From positions 1 through 8,470 of the forward strand of contig DAOTTW010000445.1 in assembly GCA_034437615.1 (NCBI GenBank): 8,470 nucleotides of DNA, given 5' to 3'. This document shows positions 5,358 through 8,470 of the stretch, piece by piece. Below the pieces are notes generated by a model that was not told the DNA's origin, ran no database searches, and was given only the letters and a program-made list of their open reading frames with translations. Each line of letters opens with the position of its first letter. The stretch's first letter is position 1. Origin of the DNA: DAOTTW01 sp034437615. Its GTDB lineage: Bacteria; Chloroflexota; Anaerolineae; Aggregatilineales; Phototrophicaceae. The position numbers and the translations under genes are program-made.

Positions 5358-6536
5358 ATGAAAGTATTAGGTTTGATGTCCGGCACGTCTGCCGATGGCA
5401 TAGACGCAGCGCTGTGTGAAATCACAGGCGCACCGCCCCGCGTACAGGCCGAGATCATCGCCGCCGAGACGCTAGCCTTCGCACCTGAGACGCGCTCACG
5501 CATTTTAGAATCGGTCCAGCCCGGTGTCAGCGGTGTGAACGATATCGCCGCATTGAATTTTGACCTGGCAGACGAGTTTGCACGCGCCGCCCTGAAAGTG
5601 ATCGAGCGAGCCGGTTTACAGCCGACAGACGTTGATCTGCTCAGTTCGCATGGGCAAACGGTGTGGCATAACGTGACGGCGGAGGGTCGCGTTAATGCGA
5701 CGCTGCAAATCACTGAAGGGACGGTTTTGGCCGAGCGCACAGGCATTACAACGGTCAACAACTTCCGCACGCGGGACGTGGCGGCGGGTGGCCAGGGTGC
5801 GCCGTTGATCGGCTATGTGGATTGGCTGCTGCTGCGGCACGAAAACCACTGGCGCGGCGTGCAGAATATCGGAGGCACCGCCAACGTCACGATGTTACCG
5901 CCCATGAGCGCCGAGGCGCAGGAACCGCTGGCCTTTGATACGGGGCCGGGCAATGTGCTGATTGATACAGCGATCAACCGCCTGACGAACGGCGAAATGC
6001 TCTTCGATAAAGATGGTATGATGGCGGCACACGGGCGGGTGGATCACGATTGGCTGCATGAAATCATGCTGCATCCGTATTTTCAGCGCCAGCCGCCCAA
6101 GACCACCGGACGCGAGATGTTTGGCACACAGATGGCCTTTTCGCTGCTGGCAGAAGGGCGCACACGCGGCCTGAGCAGCGAGGACATGATAGCGACAATC
6201 ACAGCCGTAACCGCCCGTAGCATTGCAGACGCCGTGAGGCGCTTCGCACCGGAGCCGCTGACCGATTTGATCGTGGGGGGTGGTGGTTGCCTGAATAACA
6301 CGCTGGTCGAGATGCTGCGCGAGCACATCGCGCCGACCACGCTGCTGACGCATGAGGACATCGGCCTGAGCAGCAGGCATAAAGAGGCGCTGGCCTTCGC
6401 GGTGCTGGCCTATGAGACGTGGCATAATCGGCCCAGCACCATGCCATCGCTGACCGGGGCCAGGCACGCCAGCGTCCTGGGCCAGATCATACCGGGCAAC
6501 AACTACAGCAGCCTGATTAAACAGACGTGGGCTTAA
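5358..6536 (+). CDS. anmK: 1,6-anhydro-N-acetylmuramic acid kinase AnmK, 392 aa
   Basis: AnmK opens the 1,6-anhydro ring of anhydro-MurNAc with water and phosphorylates O6 using ATP, giving MurNAc-6-phosphate, the substrate of MurQ two genes downstream. The family signature is clear throughout: GLMSGTSADGIDAALCEI (5-22); SSHGQTVWH (96-104); VNNFRTRDVAAGGQGAPL (133-150); NIGGTANVT (170-178); FDTGPGNVLID (193-203), with Asp194 at the position of the known catalytic aspartate; PPKTTGREMFG (246-256); VGGGGCLNN (306-314); and SSRHKEALAFAVLAYETW (338-355) at the C-terminal end. Length is close to the roughly 370-390 usual for the family. ATG 5358 begins directly at the conserved MKVLGLMSGTS, but the ribosome site ahead of it is weak. 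The substrate comes from lytic transglycosylase action on peptidoglycan, so this gene implies turnover or uptake of anhydro-muropeptides. The next gene starts 3 nt after its stop. Confidence 0.96.
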   Translation: MKVLGLMSGTSADGIDAALCEITGAPPRVQAEIIAAETLAFAPETRSRILESVQPGVSGVNDIAALNFDLADEFARAALKVIERAGLQPTDVDLLSSHGQTVWHNVTAEGRVNATLQITEGTVLAERTGITTVNNFRTRDVAAGGQGAPLIGYVDWLLLRHENHWRGVQNIGGTANVTMLPPMSAEAQEPLAFDTGPGNVLIDTAINRLTNGEMLFDKDGMMAAHGRVDHDWLHEIMLHPYFQRQPPKTTGREMFGTQMAFSLLAEGRTRGLSSEDMIATITAVTARSIADAVRRFAPEPLTDLIVGGGGCLNNTLVEMLREHIAPTTLLTHEDIGLSSRHKEALAFAVLAYETWHNRPSTMPSLTGARHASVLGQIIPGNNYSSLIKQTWA

Positions 6537-6539
6537 CGC

Positions 6540-7451
6540 ATGACCTATTACATGGGCATCGACGGTGGCGGCAGCAATTTGCGTGTCGTCATCGTCACGG
6601 AGCAGCTAAGCGAGACTACCCGCGTCAAAGCCGGGGCCTGTAACCCCAGCAGCGTCGGGCGCGACGCCGCAGCCGACATCATTCAGCAGGCGATGCAGGT
6701 GGCCATCACACAGGCCAAGCTCACACCGGAGCAGATCGCAGGCGTCGGCATCGGTGTCGCAGGCGCATCAGCCACGTATGCAGCAGATTGGCTGCGGCAG
6801 GTGGTGTGTGGGGTGCTGCCGGATGCGCATATCGCGCCCAGTTCGGATAACGAAATTGCGCTGGTGGGTGCGCGTGGTGAACGGCGCGGCATCCTCTTGC
6901 TATCCGGCACGGGCAGCGTGGCCTTCGGCGTGAACGACGCAGGCGAGGCGGTGCAGGTGGGTGGCTGGGGCTATTTGCTCGGTGATGAGGGCAGCGGCTA
7001 CTGGCTGGGCTTGCAGGCATTGCGTGCGCTGGTCACACAATCCGATGGTACGCTAGAGCTTGTCACGATATTGGCGCAGCGCGTGGCTGAGCATCTCAGT
7101 TTGCAATCAGCGCAGGACGTTCTCGCGTGGGTGTATCGGCATGATGCGCCGCGCACAACCGATATTGCCAGGCTAGCGCCTATCGTGCTGGCAGAAGCCG
7201 AAAAGGGCGACCTGCACGCACAACACATCATCACCGAAGCCGCCGACCACCTGGAAAAGCTAGCCCGAACCACCATGCGCCGCCTCGCTTTCGGGGATGC
7301 GGCGCTTGCCTTTGCGGGTGGCCTGCTCACATCGGATAATCTGCTGAGCCGGACCCTATGCCAGCGCCTATCACTAGATGCCCTGCCCGTAGCAAAATAC
7401 GAGCCTGTTGTCGGTGCGGCGCTGCTGGCCAAAATCACACACAGGACGTAA
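6540..7451 (+). CDS. BadF/BadG/BcrA/BcrD-type sugar kinase, likely GlcNAc or MurNAc/GlcNAc kinase, 303 aa
   Basis: This is an ASKHA-fold ATP-dependent kinase of the BadF/BcrA group (PF01869), which includes N-acetylglucosamine kinase. Phosphate loop 1 is GIDGGGSNLRV (6-16); AGVGIGVAG (67-75) and SSDNEIALVGA (101-111) follow; phosphate loop 2 is LLSGTGSVAFG (120-130). GGWGYLLGDEGSGYWLG (141-157) is the characteristic GlcNAc-kinase stretch, and FAGGLL (258-263) is the adenosine-side loop. Length is usual for bacterial members. A kinase of this family in Clostridium acetobutylicum, MurK, phosphorylates both MurNAc and GlcNAc and is encoded with murQ. The same pairing here, 2 nt upstream of murQ and 3 nt downstream of anmK, makes MurK-like specificity plausible but unproven. 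The chosen ATG is the first after the anmK stop; ATG 6552 is an alternative, and neither has a strong ribosome site. Confidence 0.88.
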   Translation: MTYYMGIDGGGSNLRVVIVTEQLSETTRVKAGACNPSSVGRDAAADIIQQAMQVAITQAKLTPEQIAGVGIGVAGASATYAADWLRQVVCGVLPDAHIAPSSDNEIALVGARGERRGILLLSGTGSVAFGVNDAGEAVQVGGWGYLLGDEGSGYWLGLQALRALVTQSDGTLELVTILAQRVAEHLSLQSAQDVLAWVYRHDAPRTTDIARLAPIVLAEAEKGDLHAQHIITEAADHLEKLARTTMRRLAFGDAALAFAGGLLTSDNLLSRTLCQRLSLDALPVAKYEPVVGAALLAKITHRT

Positions 7452-7453
7452 AC

Positions 7454-8335
7454 ATGCAAACCGAACAACCCAACCCCAAGACACACGCCATCGACCAGAT
7501 GCCTACGTTAGAGATGCTGCGCACGATCAACGACGAAGATCAGCGGGTGGCGCTGGCCGTGCAGCAGGTGTTGCCAGCCATCGCGCAAGCGGTGGACCTC
7601 ATAGCCGCAAGATTAGCCGACGCGGGCCGCTTGTTTTACGTCGGTGCTGGCACCAGTGGCCGCTTAGGGGTGCTGGATGCAGTCGAATGCGTGCCCACGT
7701 TCGGCGTATCGCCAGAGATGGTGCAAGGCGTGCTTGCAGGCGGTGCCGGCGCGCTGATGCAATCCGTTGAAGGCGCAGAGGACGAGCACGAGGCCGCACA
7801 AAATGACCTGCAAGCACGTCACCTGAGCGCAAATGATGTCGTGGTGGGCATCGCTGCCAGTGGACGCACGCCCTATGTATTGGGGGCGCTGGCCTATGCC
7901 AAGCGTATCGGTGCGCCGACAGTCGGCATTGCCTGTAATCTGCCTGCGCCCCTGCTAGACGCCGCTGACATCGCCATCGGTGTTGATGTGGGGCCAGAGG
8001 TCATCACGGGCAGCACGCGCTTGAAAGCAGGCAGCGCACAAAAGCTGGTGCTGAATATGCTCAGCACGGCCAGCATGGTGAAATTGGGCAAGGTCTACGG
8101 TAATCTGATGGTGGATGTGCAGGTGACGAACGCCAAGCTGCGTCAGCGTGCGCTGAATCTGATCTTGCGCCTGACGAATGATGAGATAGATACAAGGCAA
8201 GCGGCAGTCTTATTACAGCAGGCCGATGACAGCGTAAAGGTCGCTGTGGTGATGCAGCGCCGGGGCGTTGATGCCGCACAAGCACGCGCTTTGCTGGTGG
8301 CGGCAGATGGCCGCCTGCGGGCTGTGATCGGCTAA
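7454..8335 (+). CDS. murQ: N-acetylmuramic acid 6-phosphate etherase MurQ, 293 aa
   Basis: MurQ removes D-lactate from MurNAc-6-phosphate to yield GlcNAc-6-phosphate, in the cytosol. It is a SIS-domain protein. The sugar-phosphate loop is FYVGAGTSGRLGVLDAVECV (61-80); Glu78 in this motif is the likely counterpart of the catalytic glutamate. PTFGV (81-85), SVEGAEDE (104-111, second acidic catalytic region), IAASGRTPYVLGAL (133-146), GPEVITGSTRLKAGSAQKL (180-198) and KVYGNLMVDV (213-222) are all family hallmarks. The C-terminal helical part (about 240-293) matches the expected UBA-like tail. Length is close to the typical 295-305. I chose ATG 7454, 2 nt after the kinase stop with AGGA 7 nt upstream. 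The frame is open back to 7358, but that part would overlap the kinase and encodes non-conserved sequence. It is the last gene of the cluster. Confidence 0.97.
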   Translation: MQTEQPNPKTHAIDQMPTLEMLRTINDEDQRVALAVQQVLPAIAQAVDLIAARLADAGRLFYVGAGTSGRLGVLDAVECVPTFGVSPEMVQGVLAGGAGALMQSVEGAEDEHEAAQNDLQARHLSANDVVVGIAASGRTPYVLGALAYAKRIGAPTVGIACNLPAPLLDAADIAIGVDVGPEVITGSTRLKAGSAQKLVLNMLSTASMVKLGKVYGNLMVDVQVTNAKLRQRALNLILRLTNDEIDTRQAAVLLQQADDSVKVAVVMQRRGVDAAQARALLVAADGRLRAVIG

Positions 8336-8362
8336 GGCTTTTCCAGCTAAAAAACAAGCAAT

Positions 8363-8438
8363 GCGGCTGACGCCGCTCGGACACCCAGAAGGGTGTCCCT
8401 ACAGGGCATCGTTCGTAGGGACACGGCAAGCCGTGTCC
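8363..8438 (-). repeat. Modular hairpin repeat, copy 3 (inverted orientation)
   Basis: Read on the + strand the order is reversed relative to copy 1. First comes GCGGC-TGAC-GCCGC (8363-8376), the reverse complement of the third hairpin of copy 1. Then come arm GGACACCC-AGAA-GGGTGTCC (8379-8398), CTAC, a 12-nt spacer, GTAG, and arm GGACACGG-CAAG-CCGTGTCC (8419-8438). Stems are perfect 8-bp pairings, but loops, spacer and half of one stem differ from copies 1 and 2, so it is the same architecture with different sequence. It lies 28 nt after murQ. The rest of the gap to the window end (8439-8470) is AT-rich and I see nothing definite in it. Confidence 0.75.
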
Positions 8439-8470
8439 GCAAACCTTGTCAATTATTTTGTTGGGATGGC

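Noticed and set aside
5132..5770. Open frame of 212 codons on the - strand spanning the gap before anmK
   Set aside because: It is antisense to conserved coding sequence of the serine hydrolase and AnmK and rich in Ser/Arg/Ala, as expected for a GC-rich shadow frame.
5895..6467. Open frame of 190 codons on the - strand inside anmK
   Set aside because: Antisense to conserved AnmK motifs, with no motif of its own.
7358..7453. In-frame extension of murQ upstream to 7358
   Set aside because: It would overlap the kinase by 94 bp and encodes a Cys/Arg-rich stretch without family similarity; ATG 7454 has AGGA at suitable spacing and gives the normal MurQ length.
8336..8362. Intrinsic terminator right after murQ
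   Set aside because: A run of six A (8349-8354) is present, but no stable hairpin is followed by a T-tract on the coding strand.

Overview
The window looks like a chromosomal segment of a moderately GC-rich bacterium, most probably a member of the Chloroflexota (Anaerolineae-like). That placement is an inference: it rests on the flavour of the proteins and on intergenic hairpin repeats containing GTAGGGAC/GTCCCTAC, which I associate with such genomes. No rRNA or marker gene is present to confirm it. I see no tRNA, rRNA, CRISPR array or complete transposase gene.

Layout: (1) 1-75 is the 3' end of an unidentified + strand gene. (2) 76-369 is a tail-to-tail gap filled almost entirely by a 279-bp MITE-like element (85-363). 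It has 13-bp terminal inverted repeats and an 8-bp target duplication, and it encloses the first copy of a modular hairpin repeat. (3) A GT4-type glycosyltransferase (370-1536, - strand) and a dual-specificity-type phosphatase (1571-2149, + strand) diverge across only 34 bp. (4) 2150-2436 is a second tail-to-tail gap. It holds a second hairpin-repeat copy, a solitary MITE end, a REP-like double hairpin and a decayed half copy. (5) A phosphohexomutase (2437-3879, - strand) is divergent from (6) a + strand cluster (4018-8335): serine hydrolase of the beta-lactamase fold, AnmK, a BadF/BcrA-type sugar kinase (GlcNAc or MurNAc/GlcNAc kinase), and MurQ. (7) 8336-8470 holds a third hairpin-repeat copy in inverted orientation.

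The cluster in (6) is a cell-wall sugar recycling operon. AnmK turns 1,6-anhydro-MurNAc into MurNAc-6-phosphate. The BadF-type kinase would phosphorylate free GlcNAc and possibly MurNAc. MurQ cleaves the lactyl ether of MurNAc-6-phosphate to give GlcNAc-6-phosphate and D-lactate. The serine hydrolase probably acts on a peptide or amide substrate of the same pathway. The last three genes are 2-3 nt apart and are almost certainly co-transcribed. The divergent phosphohexomutase may serve amino-sugar or general hexose-phosphate metabolism. No nagA, nagZ, transporter or regulator lies in the window.

The most unusual content is non-coding. One finding is the MITE-like insertion with intact target duplications, whose GTAA ends and 8-bp duplication recall the IS66 family. 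The other is a repeat family built from hairpins whose stems differ in sequence but stay complementary. Its three full copies, and one degenerate half, all sit at 3' ends of genes and none in the two divergent promoter gaps.
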